From: Bacillota bacterium
GTDB taxonomy: Bacteria > Bacillota > UBA4882 > UBA10575
Length of the DNA stretch: 45,051 bases
Reading direction: 5' to 3'
NCBI GenBank assembly: GCA_012727535.1
Contig: JAAYGU010000148.1
Location: 1 to 45,051, forward strand
The position numbers and the translations under genes are program-made. This document shows, piece by piece, positions 16,692 through 25,033 of the stretch. Numbering within the stretch: position 1 is the first letter of the stretch; each line of letters opens with the position of its first letter. The notes beneath the pieces were generated by a model. It was not told the DNA's origin. It saw nothing but the letters and a program-made list of their open reading frames with translations, and made no database searches.

Positions 16692-16720
16692 TTGCCTCTC
16701 CGTTCATCATCAGGTAAGAT
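16692..16720 (+). promoter_or_regulatory. Weak promoter candidate for the PspC gene
   Basis: TTGCCT (16692-16697), a 17-base spacer and TAAGAT (16715-16720) lie just before the AAAGGAGG of the PspC gene. Each box has four of six consensus bases. If used, the 5' leader would be very short. Confidence 0.3.
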
Positions 16721-16746
16721 AATAAGCAGGAAAGGAGGAATATTCC

Positions 16747-17184
16747 TTGAGTCGAGGACGTTTATACCGGTCCACGCAGGAAAGGATGATTGCTGGGGTG
16801 GCCGGGGGATTAGCTGAATATTTTGGGATCGATGTGGTGATTGTACGGCTATTATGGGTCTTAGCCTTTTTTTTCGGAGGTGGGATCTTTGCTTATCTAC
16901 TAGCCTGGATTGTCATTCCGGAACAGAAATTTACCTCCTCTCCGGAAGAGGAAAAGGCCGATACAATGCCCACTCATACTCCGCCTGACCGAGATGTTCA
17001 GGAAAATCGGTGGCGGATCGGGGGTTTTATCCTTATTTTTGTTGGCCTGATTTTTTTACTCCGTGAATTAATCCCATTTAGCTTTCACCGTTTCACTCTG
17101 CCCCTTTTACTCATGATCTTGGGTGGGGTGCTTTTGATGCGTGGTTTGAGAAGGGAAGAAGATCGCGAAGCGACGGATGACTAA
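16747..17184 (+). CDS. PspC-domain membrane protein with C-terminal LiaI/LiaF-like helices
   Basis: A 145-residue membrane protein. Residues 4-62 form a PspC domain (RLYRSTQERMIAGVAGGLAE, then a membrane helix around VVIVRLLWVLAFFFGGGIFAY). A charged linker (about 63-87) follows, then two membrane helices (IGGFILIFVGLIFLL and LPLLLMILGGVLLM) resembling the N-terminal part of LiaI/LiaF-type cell-envelope proteins. The family is linked to envelope-stress sensing, but no partner (PspA, LiaRS) is nearby, so its role here is unknown. The start is a TTG at 16747 with a perfect AAAGGAGG upstream. Its stop overlaps the stop of the convergent cyclo-ligase gene by four bases. Confidence 0.82.
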   Translation: MSRGRLYRSTQERMIAGVAGGLAEYFGIDVVIVRLLWVLAFFFGGGIFAYLLAWIVIPEQKFTSSPEEEKADTMPTHTPPDRDVQENRWRIGGFILIFVGLIFLLRELIPFSFHRFTLPLLLMILGGVLLMRGLRREEDREATDD

Positions 17185-17750
17185 ACAAAGGTAATAATTC
17201 GTTCTTCAGTAATGACCAGATCCATACTGATATCATGCGCTTCAGCAGGTAAACAAGGCGTAACCTGCAGTTCATAAGCCAGTCCGATTTTCACTGCAAC
17301 GGAGCGAGCCAGATAACGATCGTAGTATCCTGCTCCCCGCCCCAACCGCCTACCTTGGAGGTCAAAGGCTAATCCGGGTACAAAAAAGAGATCGATTTGT
17401 TCTAGGGGGCAGAGTTGGCCCTGGAGCGGTTCTCTGATGCCATAAACCCCCGGCTGTAAGGAACTGAGCGTCTCCATTCTTCGAAACTCCATTGTCCGGG
17501 TTGAGCGGTTCACGACCGGCAGCACTACCCAAAAGCCACGTTCCTGCAGAACAGTCAATAAGCGGGTCGTATCGACTTCATTCCCAAAGGAAGCATAAGC
17601 AGCAACTGTTCGGACATTCTTTAAGACCGGCAAACTGAGCGCTTGTCCATAAATTAACCTGCTTTTCGCTTCAACCTCCGCTTTGGTCAGTTGATTAAGC
17701 TCCGCCGTATAATAGCGGCGGAGCGATTTTTTGTCAGATCGCTTCTCCAT
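17181..17750 (-). CDS. 5-formyltetrahydrofolate cyclo-ligase
   Basis: The enzyme (YgfA/FAU, MTHFS) uses ATP to convert 5-formyl-THF to 5,10-methenyl-THF and so recycles a folate storage form. The 189-residue length is typical. The signature LGRGAGYYDRYL (about residues 136-147) is the ATP/substrate loop, preceded by DLFFVPGLAFDLQGRRLG; YASFGNEVDT lies in the N-terminal half. AGGAGGAG precedes the ATG at 17750. It lies downstream of the 6S RNA gene on the same strand. In E. coli the 6S RNA gene ssrS is also followed by the cyclo-ligase gene ygfA, a notable parallel. Its 3' end overlaps the PspC gene tail to tail by four bases. Confidence 0.93.
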   Translation of the reverse strand: MEKRSDKKSLRRYYTAELNQLTKAEVEAKSRLIYGQALSLPVLKNVRTVAAYASFGNEVDTTRLLTVLQERGFWVVLPVVNRSTRTMEFRRMETLSSLQPGVYGIREPLQGQLCPLEQIDLFFVPGLAFDLQGRRLGRGAGYYDRYLARSVAVKIGLAYELQVTPCLPAEAHDISMDLVITEERIITFV

Positions 17751-17775
17751 TAACCGCTCCTCCTCTGCTTGACCA

Positions 17776-17826
17776 GCTGATCGTGCTCCATAGACCTGGT
17801 GTGCAGTTCTTGCTGGGGCGATCAGC
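17776..17826 (-). repeat. Inverted repeat in the 5' leader of the cyclo-ligase gene
   Basis: GCTGATCG (17776-17783) and CGATCAGC (17819-17826) form a perfect 8-bp pair separated by 35 bases, located between the end of the 6S RNA and the Shine-Dalgarno of the cyclo-ligase gene. It could structure the leader or a processed intermediate of a 6S/cyclo-ligase cotranscript. No known motif is recognised. Confidence 0.4.
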
Positions 17827-17876
17827 CGCTTCCTCCGTAAGGCAAAAAAACGTCAGTATTAAACCGGTAGGAATAG

Positions 17877-18064
17877 AAAAAAACCCCGCCGTGTCGTTTC
17901 AACTGAAGGTTACCTGAACCCGCCTCTCGCAGGTGGGTGCCTCCCGGTTGCTTTGTGTGTCCTTCTAGATAAAGGCTTACACGCCACAACCGAAGTACAG
18001 CTCCCTAGGTAAATGTGTTGGTTCAAAACATCAGCTTGATCACGCACACAGCAGGGTTTTTATC
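17877..18064 (-). ncRNA. ssrS: 6S RNA
   Basis: About 188 bases between aspS and the cyclo-ligase gene have the architecture of 6S RNA, which binds the sigma-A RNA polymerase holoenzyme as a promoter mimic. The 5' end ACCCTGCTGTGT pairs with the 3' end ACACGGCGGGGT as a 12-bp closing stem with two G-U pairs, directly followed by a seven-T run. Inside, CGGTTG pairs with CAACCG to form the apical arm. TTGAACC can pair with GGGTTCA, and ACCC-A-CCT / AGG-C-GGGT forms a small hairpin in the 3' central region. An extended -10 promoter lies immediately upstream. Location beside aspS/hisS matches Bacillus bsrA as I recall it, and the cyclo-ligase neighbour matches E. coli. The identification rests on structure and context, not on a covariance search. 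Confidence 0.75.
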
Positions 18065-18071
18065 TATCAAA

Positions 18072-18101
18072 ATAATATCACAAAAGGGCTTGTTTGTGCA
18101 A
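18072..18101 (-). promoter_or_regulatory. Promoter of the 6S RNA gene
   Basis: The minus strand shows TTGCAC (18101-18096), an 18-base spacer and TATTAT (18077-18072) with an upstream TG that makes an extended -10. Transcription would start near 18064, at the 5' edge of the 6S closing stem. Confidence 0.65.
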
Positions 18102-18109
18102 GGTCTGGA

Positions 18110-19900
18110 TTAAGCCTCTTCTTGCCTCTTCTTTCCAAGAACGATCTGTAACTCCTCTAATTGCTCGCGCTCGACCGTAGAGGGGGCCATGGTTAACAAG
18201 CAAGTGGCACCGGTCGTCTTCGGAAAAGCGATCACTTCACGTAGGCTGTTCGCACCGGATAAGAGCATGACGAGACGGTCCAAACCGAGGGCGATCCCCC
18301 CGTGCGGCGGCGTCCCGTACTCAAACGCCTCCAGCAAGAACCCAAATTTCTCCTGAACCAGTTCCGGGCTTAAACCCAAGACTCGAAAGAGTTTCTCCTG
18401 GAGCGGGCGTTGGTGTATCCGGATGCTCCCCCCTCCCAATTCCGTTCCATTCAAGACCAGATCATAGGCATTCGCCCGGACCGCGAGCGGATCAGAGTCC
18501 AATAATGCGCTGTCTTCCGGGAGCGGAGAGGTAAAGGGGTGGTGGACCGCGACCAACCGCTGCGCTTCCTGGTCAAACTCGAACAAGGGGAAGTTGATCA
18601 CCCAAAGCAGATTATACTGGTCTGCGGGGATTAAATTCAAGCGCTGCGCAAATTCCAGGCGCAAAGCGCCGAGGGCTGTTAAGGCCAGTTTGGGGTCTTG
18701 ATCGGCGATGAGCACAATTAGATCGCCCTCTTTCGCTTCCATCCGTGAAATAATCCCGTCAAGTTGTTCGGGGGCGAAGAATTTAGCGATTGGTGATTTG
18801 ATTCTACCTTCGGTCAGCGCCAGGTAAGACAGGCCCTTGGCCCCGTACTTGACAGCGATCTTTGATAATTCATCCAGTTCGCGCCGGGAGTATTCTCCAC
18901 AGCCCGGAGCCGTCAGGGCGACCACTTTTCCCCCGGCCGCCAGCACTTTTTGGAAGACGGCAAATTCAGAGGCGGCGACGAGCACTGAAATGTCGACTAA
19001 CTCGAGGCCAAACCGGGTATCCGGCTTATCGCTGCCATACCGGTTCATCGCTTCCTGGTAATCCAGGCGCGGAAACGGGCGGGGAAGCTCAATCCCTTTG
19101 ATTTCTTTAAAGAGGAAGGCCATCATCTCTTCCATTAACTCCAGAACCGCCTCGCGCTCAACAAAGGACATCTCCAGATCGATCTGGGTGAATTCCGGCT
19201 GGCGATCAGCCCGGAGATCCTCATCCCGAAAACACCGCGCGATCTGAAAATACTTTTCCATCCCGGCTGCCATCAACAACTGTTTAAAGATCTGCGGTGA
19301 CTGGGGTAAGGCGTAAAACTTACCGGGATTAACCCGACTGGGCACTAGGAAGTCCCGTGCTCCTTCCGGAGTACTCCGGGTCAGCATGGGGGTTTCAATC
19401 TCCCAAAAATCTTTTTCGTCCAAAAAGTCACGGATTAATTTCGTGATCCGATGCCGCAGGGCGATATTCCTTTGCATCTCCGGCCGGCGCAGATCCAAAC
19501 AGCGGTGGCGTAAGCGCAAGGTTTCATCGACGTCGCTACCGCGTTCATCGACATAGATCGGGGGTGTTTTCGCCGGATTGAGGATTAGTAATTCTTCGGC
19601 GTAGACTTCCACTTCACCGGTGGCCATCTCCGGATTGATCATCTCTTTTGGTCTCTGTTCGACCCGGCCTTTGACCATGATCACAAACTCATTGCGTATG
19701 GCTTCCGCTTGTTGGAACAGAGTGGGGTTATGCTCCGGATGAAAAACAACCTGTACTATTCCTTTACGGTCGCGGAGATCAACAAATAAGACTCCGCCTA
19801 AGTTACGATAACGATTGACCCAGCCGTTGAGGCAGACGGTTTTTCCGGCTTCGGTTCGTTTTAGTTCTCCACAATAATGGGTTCTGGTCCAAGCTAACAA
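18110..19900 (-). CDS. aspS: Aspartyl-tRNA synthetase (bacterial type)
   Basis: AspRS charges tRNA-Asp (and tRNA-Asn if non-discriminating, which I cannot tell from sequence alone). At 596 residues it has the bacterial layout: an N-terminal OB-fold anticodon-binding domain (about 1-110), the class II catalytic core with motif 2 ([20 protein letters not shown]), a GAD insertion domain in the middle, and the C-terminal GGGSIRIHQ and motif 3 [13 protein letters not shown]. The start is a TTG at 19900 with AGGAGGG six bases upstream. It lies 13 bases after hisS, the usual hisS-aspS pair, and upstream of the 6S RNA gene on the same strand. No terminator is apparent before the 6S promoter. Confidence 0.97.
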   Translation of the reverse strand: MLAWTRTHYCGELKRTEAGKTVCLNGWVNRYRNLGGVLFVDLRDRKGIVQVVFHPEHNPTLFQQAEAIRNEFVIMVKGRVEQRPKEMINPEMATGEVEVYAEELLILNPAKTPPIYVDERGSDVDETLRLRHRCLDLRRPEMQRNIALRHRITKLIRDFLDEKDFWEIETPMLTRSTPEGARDFLVPSRVNPGKFYALPQSPQIFKQLLMAAGMEKYFQIARCFRDEDLRADRQPEFTQIDLEMSFVEREAVLELMEEMMAFLFKEIKGIELPRPFPRLDYQEAMNRYGSDKPDTRFGLELVDISVLVAASEFAVFQKVLAAGGKVVALTAPGCGEYSRRELDELSKIAVKYGAKGLSYLALTEGRIKSPIAKFFAPEQLDGIISRMEAKEGDLIVLIADQDPKLALTALGALRLEFAQRLNLIPADQYNLLWVINFPLFEFDQEAQRLVAVHHPFTSPLPEDSALLDSDPLAVRANAYDLVLNGTELGGGSIRIHQRPLQEKLFRVLGLSPELVQEKFGFLLEAFEYGTPPHGGIALGLDRLVMLLSGANSLREVIAFPKTTGATCLLTMAPSTVEREQLEELQIVLGKKRQEEA

Positions 19901-19913
19901 GAATAACCCTCCT

Positions 19914-21188
19914 TTACAAACTCTCCGTCTGTGCGAGCATTTGCCCGATCTGCTCTGCCAGCTCCGCCCAATCGGCCCGCACTTGGTCCCCTGTATCCAT
20001 CTGTTTTAAAGTGACCTGACGGTCTTGCCATTCATCTTCGCCGATAATCAATGCCAACGGAGCCCCGGATCTGTTAGCAGCCTTTAGTTGTGCTTTCAAG
20101 CTTTTGGGTGTAAAGCCCACTTCCACCTTGAATCCATTCTGTCGTAAGAGAAAAGCCGCTTCAAAGCCAACTGTTGTTAGGTCAGCGCTTAATGGAATGA
20201 TATAAACCTGCGGTGCTCGGGAAAAAGCCGGTAATAAGGCTTTTTGTTCGAGCGTCATAAAGAGCCGTTCCATCCCGGAGGCAAAACCAACCCCGGGGAC
20301 AGAAGGACCGCCGCATTCTTCTACCAAACCGTCATAGCGCCCCCCACCACAAATCGCGTTCTGAGCCCCTAGGTCGTGATTGATGACCTCAAAGACCGTA
20401 CGGGTATAATAATCCAAACCTCTGACCAATTTGGGTTTAATTTCGTATTTTACCTGCACTTGATCGAGGAGGTTGGTCACTTGCTGAAAATGCTCCCGAC
20501 AATCCAAACAAAGATAATCATGGAGCAAAGGAACCTGTTCGGTCAATGCTTGACAGGAAGCCTCTTTACAATCGAGCACCCGTAAAGGGTTTCTGTCTAA
20601 CCGCAACCGGCAACTTGAACATAGTTGGTCGGAAGAAGCTTGTAATGAAGCAATTAACTCTTTTTTATACTCCTGGCGACAAACCGGACAACCGACGGTA
20701 TTTAAGTAAATCTCCAGTCCGGTCAGGCCGAGCTGTCGATAAAGATCGTGCGCTAGGACGATCATTTCGGCGTCGGCCATTGGACTGTCTTCCCCGATTA
20801 GTTCCACGCCAAACTGGTGAAATTGGCGAAAACGTCCGGCCTGTGGCCGCTCTTGACGAAACATTGGACCTAAGTAAAATAGCTTAGTCGCACCACCCTG
20901 ACCATGCAGTTTATGTTGGATATACGCTCTAACCACCGGGGCAGTTCCCTCTGGACGTAGGGAGAGATTTCTACCCCCTTTGTCGGTAAAAGAATACATC
21001 TCTTTTTCTACAATGTCAGTGGTTTCCCCAATTCCTCGTAAAAATAGCTCGGTATGTTCAAAAATCGGAGTACGGATCTCCCCATAACCATAGGCGAGCA
21101 AGACCTCGCGAATCTTCATTTCCATCCATTGCCAGGCCATCGCCTGATCGGGCAAAATATCGTAAGTACCACGTGGTGCTACTGTCAA
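19914..21188 (-). CDS. hisS: Histidyl-tRNA synthetase
   Basis: HisRS charges tRNA-His. The 424-residue class II synthetase starts with the family motif [11 protein letters not shown]. It has motif 2 ([22 protein letters not shown]), the histidine signatures [14 protein letters not shown] and GGGRYDGL, motif 3 near [11 protein letters not shown], and an anticodon-binding C-terminal domain. A cysteine-rich insertion (CPVC, then CSSC, then further Cys) resembles a zinc-binding site known in a subset of HisRS. The start is TTG at 21188 after GGGGGAG. No T-box leader is present: only 82 bases separate it from the prsA-like gene, and these hold a terminator-like hairpin, so it may rely on readthrough or on a promoter inside the upstream gene. 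Confidence 0.97.
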   Translation of the reverse strand: MTVAPRGTYDILPDQAMAWQWMEMKIREVLLAYGYGEIRTPIFEHTELFLRGIGETTDIVEKEMYSFTDKGGRNLSLRPEGTAPVVRAYIQHKLHGQGGATKLFYLGPMFRQERPQAGRFRQFHQFGVELIGEDSPMADAEMIVLAHDLYRQLGLTGLEIYLNTVGCPVCRQEYKKELIASLQASSDQLCSSCRLRLDRNPLRVLDCKEASCQALTEQVPLLHDYLCLDCREHFQQVTNLLDQVQVKYEIKPKLVRGLDYYTRTVFEVINHDLGAQNAICGGGRYDGLVEECGGPSVPGVGFASGMERLFMTLEQKALLPAFSRAPQVYIIPLSADLTTVGFEAAFLLRQNGFKVEVGFTPKSLKAQLKAANRSGAPLALIIGEDEWQDRQVTLKQMDTGDQVRADWAELAEQIGQMLAQTESL

Positions 21189-21210
21189 ACTTCTCCCCCA
21201 TTTCCTAGAT

Positions 21211-21245
21211 AATTAAAGAAAGGGTGAAGGGTTTCCCCTCCACCC
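21211..21245 (-). terminator. Terminator or attenuator between the prsA-like gene and hisS
   Basis: On the minus strand GGGTGGAGGG and CCCTTCACCC form a 10-bp stem with one G-U pair, closed by a GAAA tetraloop and followed by TTTCTTTAATTA. It begins about 25 bases after the prsA-like stop and ends about 22 bases before the hisS start, which leaves no room for a hisS promoter in between. Confidence 0.8.
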
Positions 21246-21270
21246 ACCATGTTAGCCTAGAAAAGAGCTG

Positions 21271-22788
21271 TTATTCTTCGGCGGACGGTGTTTCAATAAT
21301 TTCGGTCTGCGGAGACTGAATCCGTTCTTGTTCTTCTTGGATGATGCGGGCCAGTTCTTCCTGTTCCGCCCGGAGTTCAGCTTCCAGCGACTCGATCTTT
21401 TCTTGCAGCGCTTCAGCATCTGCCGTCAATTCCAACTCCTGCATCTTCGAGTGAACCTGCCTGAGCAATTGGATCTCATCTCCGGCTTTCGCTTGTGCTT
21501 CTAGTAAAGCCTGTCTGGCCTCTTCTTTTAGGTCTTGCGCAACGTAAATGTCCGCCTTCGCCATGGGTACATTAAAGTCATTGGTCAATTGTTTCGGTAG
21601 ACGGGTAAAAACATCCAGGGCCGCCTCATAGTTTTTGGCCTCTTTATAAACATCAGCCAAAGCTAAGAAAGTGTTGAGCTTGTTCTTATATCTTTTGTCA
21701 GTAATAGCTTTTTCATAAGCCTGGGCAGCTTCCACCCACTTCTCTTTCCAAGCGAGATGATAACCTAAGAGGGCTGGATCTAAGATCTCAATTTTTGCTT
21801 CCTTTTCCCGGAGGTTTTTAATCCATTCCTGGCGCTTTTCCATCTGGAATTTTTGGGCAAAGAGCTCGTCACTGATCTTCTCTTTCTCCTCTTCCCACTC
21901 TTCACCCTGGGCTAATTTTCGTTCATTCACCTTAATCAGATGATACCCGAATTGGGTTTTAACTGGTACGCTATACTCTCCAGCCTCTAATTTTAAGGCT
22001 GCTTCGACAAATTCCGGAACGAAAACGCTCTTGAAATACGCAATCGATGCCGTGCCAAGCAAACCTCCCCGTTCTTTGTTGCTGGCATCATCCGAATACT
22101 CTTTAGCTAAATCATCGAAGCTTTCACCGGCTTGCAGCTTGCGATAGACCTCTTGTGCTTTTTTCAAAGCGGCCTCAGGAGAAGAAGGTTCTGCGGTCAC
22201 CAGCGAATCGGTGGCGATCAAGATATGAGATAACTCGATCGTCTCGTAGTGTTCCTTCACTTCATCCTCGGATACTTCAAGCTTCGCTTCTTTCCCGAGC
22301 TTCGTATATAATTTCTGCTCGGCCAAAATCTCCCGGAGCATTTCTTTGAGTTCCTTAAGGTTTTTGGCCCCTACTTGGGAGATCAGCATTTTTAGTTCTT
22401 CTTCCGTATTAATCTGGTTATAGGCTTTGATTTCATCGAGAAACCGATCAATCTCTGCAGCCGAAACCTCCACCTTATGCTCCTTAACCGCTTGTCGCAC
22501 TAACTCTGACTCGATCAGGTACTCTAAGGTCTGCGCTTTCATCTCTTCTTCGGTCATGTAAGCGCTGGACTGTTGCAGAAAACGCAGATAGATTTCGTTA
22601 AAATCCTGGTCTTTAATGGTTTTTCCATTTACCCGCGCCGCAGGTCCTTTGTAAAGAATTGCACTATCAACAGTGTTAAAACGAGGAATAGCATAAAATA
22701 GACCGATGCACAATCCTAAAATTAAAATAACAACAACCGGCTTCAAAAAAGTCTTAGACAACCGGCGAATGGTCATCATCCCAGCCAA
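21271..22788 (-). CDS. Membrane-anchored PpiC-type peptidyl-prolyl isomerase (PrsA/SurA-like) with C-terminal helical-repeat extension
   Basis: An extracytoplasmic foldase that should help exported proteins fold. The 505-residue protein has a membrane anchor at about residues 15-35 (LKPVVVILILGLCIGLFYAI) without a lipobox. Next come a SurA-N-like helical domain with VNGKTIKDQDF, a parvulin (PpiC) domain at roughly 180-295 (SHILIATDS, AKEYSDDAS, GGLLG, FGYHLIKV), TPR-like helices (about 335-440), and a glutamate-rich coiled tail. Canonical PrsA is about 300 residues and a lipoprotein, so the anchor and C-terminal half differ. A TTG at 22788 follows AAGGAGG by seven bases. A near-consensus promoter lies upstream and a terminator downstream, suggesting a single-gene unit. 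Confidence 0.82.
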   Translation of the reverse strand: MAGMMTIRRLSKTFLKPVVVILILGLCIGLFYAIPRFNTVDSAILYKGPAARVNGKTIKDQDFNEIYLRFLQQSSAYMTEEEMKAQTLEYLIESELVRQAVKEHKVEVSAAEIDRFLDEIKAYNQINTEEELKMLISQVGAKNLKELKEMLREILAEQKLYTKLGKEAKLEVSEDEVKEHYETIELSHILIATDSLVTAEPSSPEAALKKAQEVYRKLQAGESFDDLAKEYSDDASNKERGGLLGTASIAYFKSVFVPEFVEAALKLEAGEYSVPVKTQFGYHLIKVNERKLAQGEEWEEEKEKISDELFAQKFQMEKRQEWIKNLREKEAKIEILDPALLGYHLAWKEKWVEAAQAYEKAITDKRYKNKLNTFLALADVYKEAKNYEAALDVFTRLPKQLTNDFNVPMAKADIYVAQDLKEEARQALLEAQAKAGDEIQLLRQVHSKMQELELTADAEALQEKIESLEAELRAEQEELARIIQEEQERIQSPQTEIIETPSAEE

Positions 22789-22875
22789 AAAAATTCCTCC
22801 TTAAATTAAGTTTTTTAACTACTTAAGACCGTGAAAAAAATAAGAACAACTGAATGTCGATGACATCTTCAATTT

Positions 22876-22904
22876 ATTTTACCTAATGCGCTTAAGGTTG
22901 TCAA
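22876..22904 (-). promoter_or_regulatory. Sigma-A promoter of the prsA-like gene
   Basis: TTGACA (22904-22899), a 17-base spacer and TAAAAT (22881-22876) on the minus strand. The -35 box overlaps the last bases of hemZ. The leader to the TTG start would be about 80 bases. Confidence 0.8.
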
Positions 22905-24376
22905 TTGAGACTCCGGAAGAGCTTGTTGACTTTTTCCCCAACAATTTCCTTAATCCGCTGTTGATAGGTGGCCGGACATTTTGGGTTTGGCGTGCGTGAA
23001 AGTGTATGGGTCTCCGGATTAAACCACTTGCTGATGGCGCCACCGCCTAACCCGATAATGGTTGTCCGTTCTTCCATCATTAGAATATTATAGATCCCCT
23101 CCCATCCATTTAAAGTATAACCGGTATTTTCTTGCCCGGCGACGCTTCTTCTTTGACGATAAAGATAATAGGGATGATATCCTTTAATTCTTAACTGAGC
23201 ATAAATCCTTTCCAAGCTCAGGGAGACCTGCTCCGCGTTAATCTCCTGTTTAATCTGGGAATAATCCCATACCGCTGCTCTTTTCGGCGCTAAAGTGTGG
23301 AGGGTGATGTTCTCAGCTTCCGCAGAAAGAAGCCGCTTAAGGGTATTCTCCCAGTCTTGTTCTGACTCTCCTGGCAAGCCGATGATCATATCCATATTTA
23401 AACAGGGGATTTTAACCTCCCGCACTAATTTAACAGCCCGGTCCAGATCGGCCAGGGTATGCTGCCGACCAATTAACTGAAGGGTTTGGGGATTAGTGGT
23501 TTGGGGGTTGACACTAATTCTCGTCACCCCGTTGTCCCTTAAAATACTAAGCTTTTCCCGGTCTAAAGTATCAGGCCGTCCGGCTTCCACGGTAAACTCT
23601 TGCAGGTCGGCCATCGGCAATTGCTGATCAATCTGGCGCAAAAGAGTGCTTAATTGCTGATGGTTTAGGACGGTAGGTGTTCCGCCACCGATATAAAGAG
23701 CAACAACCGGCCTGTCCACTTGGCTCAGGGCCTGCCCAATCACTTCAAGTTCATACATGAGCGCAGCCAAAAAACCTTTGACTAAATGGGCATGGGTTGA
23801 TAATGGATAAGAAGCAAATGAACAATACCGGCATTTCGTGGGACAAAAAGGGATCCCAATATAAATACAGAGCTGTTCTTCCGCCGCTTCCAGCCAGGGC
23901 CGCTGGTTTTCCCCAACTTCTACTAAAAGCGCTGCTTTATCCGGAGCTAGGAGATACAGGGTTTCTAGTTTCTCCCGGATTTCGCGCGAATAAAAACCGA
24001 GATCGCGCAGATAATGATAAATTTTGGTGGGCCGAACCCCGGTTAAAATACCCCAGGGTAACTCCAGATCTCTACTTTGCTTGAGCAAAGCCAATACTCC
24101 GCGGCGCACTACTTCCTTGCGGCGCTGTTGAAAATGTTCGGAAGAATACAGCGGGTTGATAATCTCCGCATCACGAAAAGAGATCTCTGCTTCCGCCCGC
24201 CCCTTAAGCTCACCCCGGCAGTGAATCCCCCGCTCATCGGAGGAAAGATTAAGCATGATCCGGTAATCAGCCTGGTTGGCGGGGCAAAAAACAGCCTCCG
24301 GATCAAACGCGGTCACCATATTTTCCATGTTTTTCTGGTTTCCCGGCCAGTTGCAAGAGAGAAAATAGGAAGCCAT
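22901..24376 (-). CDS. hemZ: HemZ-type coproporphyrinogen dehydrogenase-like radical SAM protein
   Basis: A 491-residue radical SAM protein of the HemN superfamily. The [4Fe-4S]-SAM motif is CPTKCRYC with C178, C182 and C185, followed by YIGGGTPT (SAM-binding glycines), EAGRPDT and NMDMIIGLPGE. The N-terminal extension of about 160 residues before the motif, with GILTGVRPTK, is characteristic of the HemZ subgroup that sits near hisS in Clostridia. HemZ was named as an oxygen-independent coproporphyrinogen III oxidase, but activity of this subgroup is not well established and no other heme gene is in the window, so the substrate is uncertain. The ATG at 24376 abuts the stop of the metallo-hydrolase gene. 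Confidence 0.85.
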   Translation of the reverse strand: MASYFLSCNWPGNQKNMENMVTAFDPEAVFCPANQADYRIMLNLSSDERGIHCRGELKGRAEAEISFRDAEIINPLYSSEHFQQRRKEVVRRGVLALLKQSRDLELPWGILTGVRPTKIYHYLRDLGFYSREIREKLETLYLLAPDKAALLVEVGENQRPWLEAAEEQLCIYIGIPFCPTKCRYCSFASYPLSTHAHLVKGFLAALMYELEVIGQALSQVDRPVVALYIGGGTPTVLNHQQLSTLLRQIDQQLPMADLQEFTVEAGRPDTLDREKLSILRDNGVTRISVNPQTTNPQTLQLIGRQHTLADLDRAVKLVREVKIPCLNMDMIIGLPGESEQDWENTLKRLLSAEAENITLHTLAPKRAAVWDYSQIKQEINAEQVSLSLERIYAQLRIKGYHPYYLYRQRRSVAGQENTGYTLNGWEGIYNILMMEERTTIIGLGGGAISKWFNPETHTLSRTPNPKCPATYQQRIKEIVGEKVNKLFRSLN

Positions 24377-25006
24377 CTATTCAACCACCAGATTCTGGAG
24401 AAAAGGATTATATAATTTTTCCCGTCCAATCATTGTATCTGGGCCATGACCGGGGAAGACGCGGGTTTCATTAGGATATTTTAGTAACTTAGAAAGGCTA
24501 TGGCGGAGCGTTTCTTGGTCACCTCCGGGTAAATCAGTCCGGCCGATACTACCGGCAAACAAGAGATCGCCCGCAAAAATTAAGCCGGGAAGAGTTAAGG
24601 AGATGCTCCCCGGGGAATGACCGGGGGTATGCTCAACTTTGATCATCTTCGCTCCTAAACAGAGGATTTCTCCATCCGTCAGGAGTCGGTCGGCGCTGAG
24701 TGTAACCTCTGTCCCAAACAAATTAGATAAATTCAGCGCCGGATTAGCCAACATCGCCGCATCGGCGGAATGAATTAACACCGGGGCTTTTGTTGCGGCT
24801 TTCAAAGCATTAACACCCAGGATATGATCATAATGTCCATGGGTGAGTACGATATATTTCAGATTTAGCTTTTCCTTTTCGAGCTCCGTAAAAATTTCTT
24901 GAACGGGTCCACCGGGATCCAGGCAAACAGCTTCTAAAGTTTCTTCGTCCCAGAGAAGATAGGTATTAACCTTCAGCTCTCCCAGGACAAACTGCTGTAA
25001 TCTCAT
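24377..25006 (-). CDS. MBL-fold metallo-hydrolase (glyoxalase II-like)
   Basis: A 209-residue metallo-beta-lactamase-fold hydrolase. The metal motif THGHYDH gives H56, H58, D60 and H61. The later ligands are in HTPGHSPGS, GDLLF and FPGHGPDT. This pattern is that of the glyoxalase II-like subgroup, single-domain and cytoplasmic; the true substrate of such short forms is usually unknown. AGGAG precedes the ATG at 25006. It lies 27 bases after lepB and is directly joined to hemZ, so lepB-MBL-hemZ look like one operon. Confidence 0.88.
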   Translation of the reverse strand: MRLQQFVLGELKVNTYLLWDEETLEAVCLDPGGPVQEIFTELEKEKLNLKYIVLTHGHYDHILGVNALKAATKAPVLIHSADAAMLANPALNLSNLFGTEVTLSADRLLTDGEILCLGAKMIKVEHTPGHSPGSISLTLPGLIFAGDLLFAGSIGRTDLPGGDQETLRHSLSKLLKYPNETRVFPGHGPDTMIGREKLYNPFLQNLVVE

Positions 25007-25033
25007 CGTTATAACTCCTTTTGTCTTTACAGT

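Larger units (their letters stand above)
16354..16746. other. Divergent 393-base gap with short hairpins
   Basis: This gap lies between the divergent addB and PspC genes. It holds three short perfect inverted repeats close together: ACCGCT-ATAA-AGCGGT (16439-16454), CGCTTTTAAGCG and AAGCTGAGCTT. It also contains a doubtful small ORF on the minus strand and a weak promoter candidate for the PspC gene. I see no RNA gene or recognised riboswitch. Confidence 0.5.

Noticed and set aside
21189-21270. Search for a T-box leader upstream of hisS
   Set aside because: The gap is too short and lacks the T-box sequence; it holds only a terminator-like hairpin.
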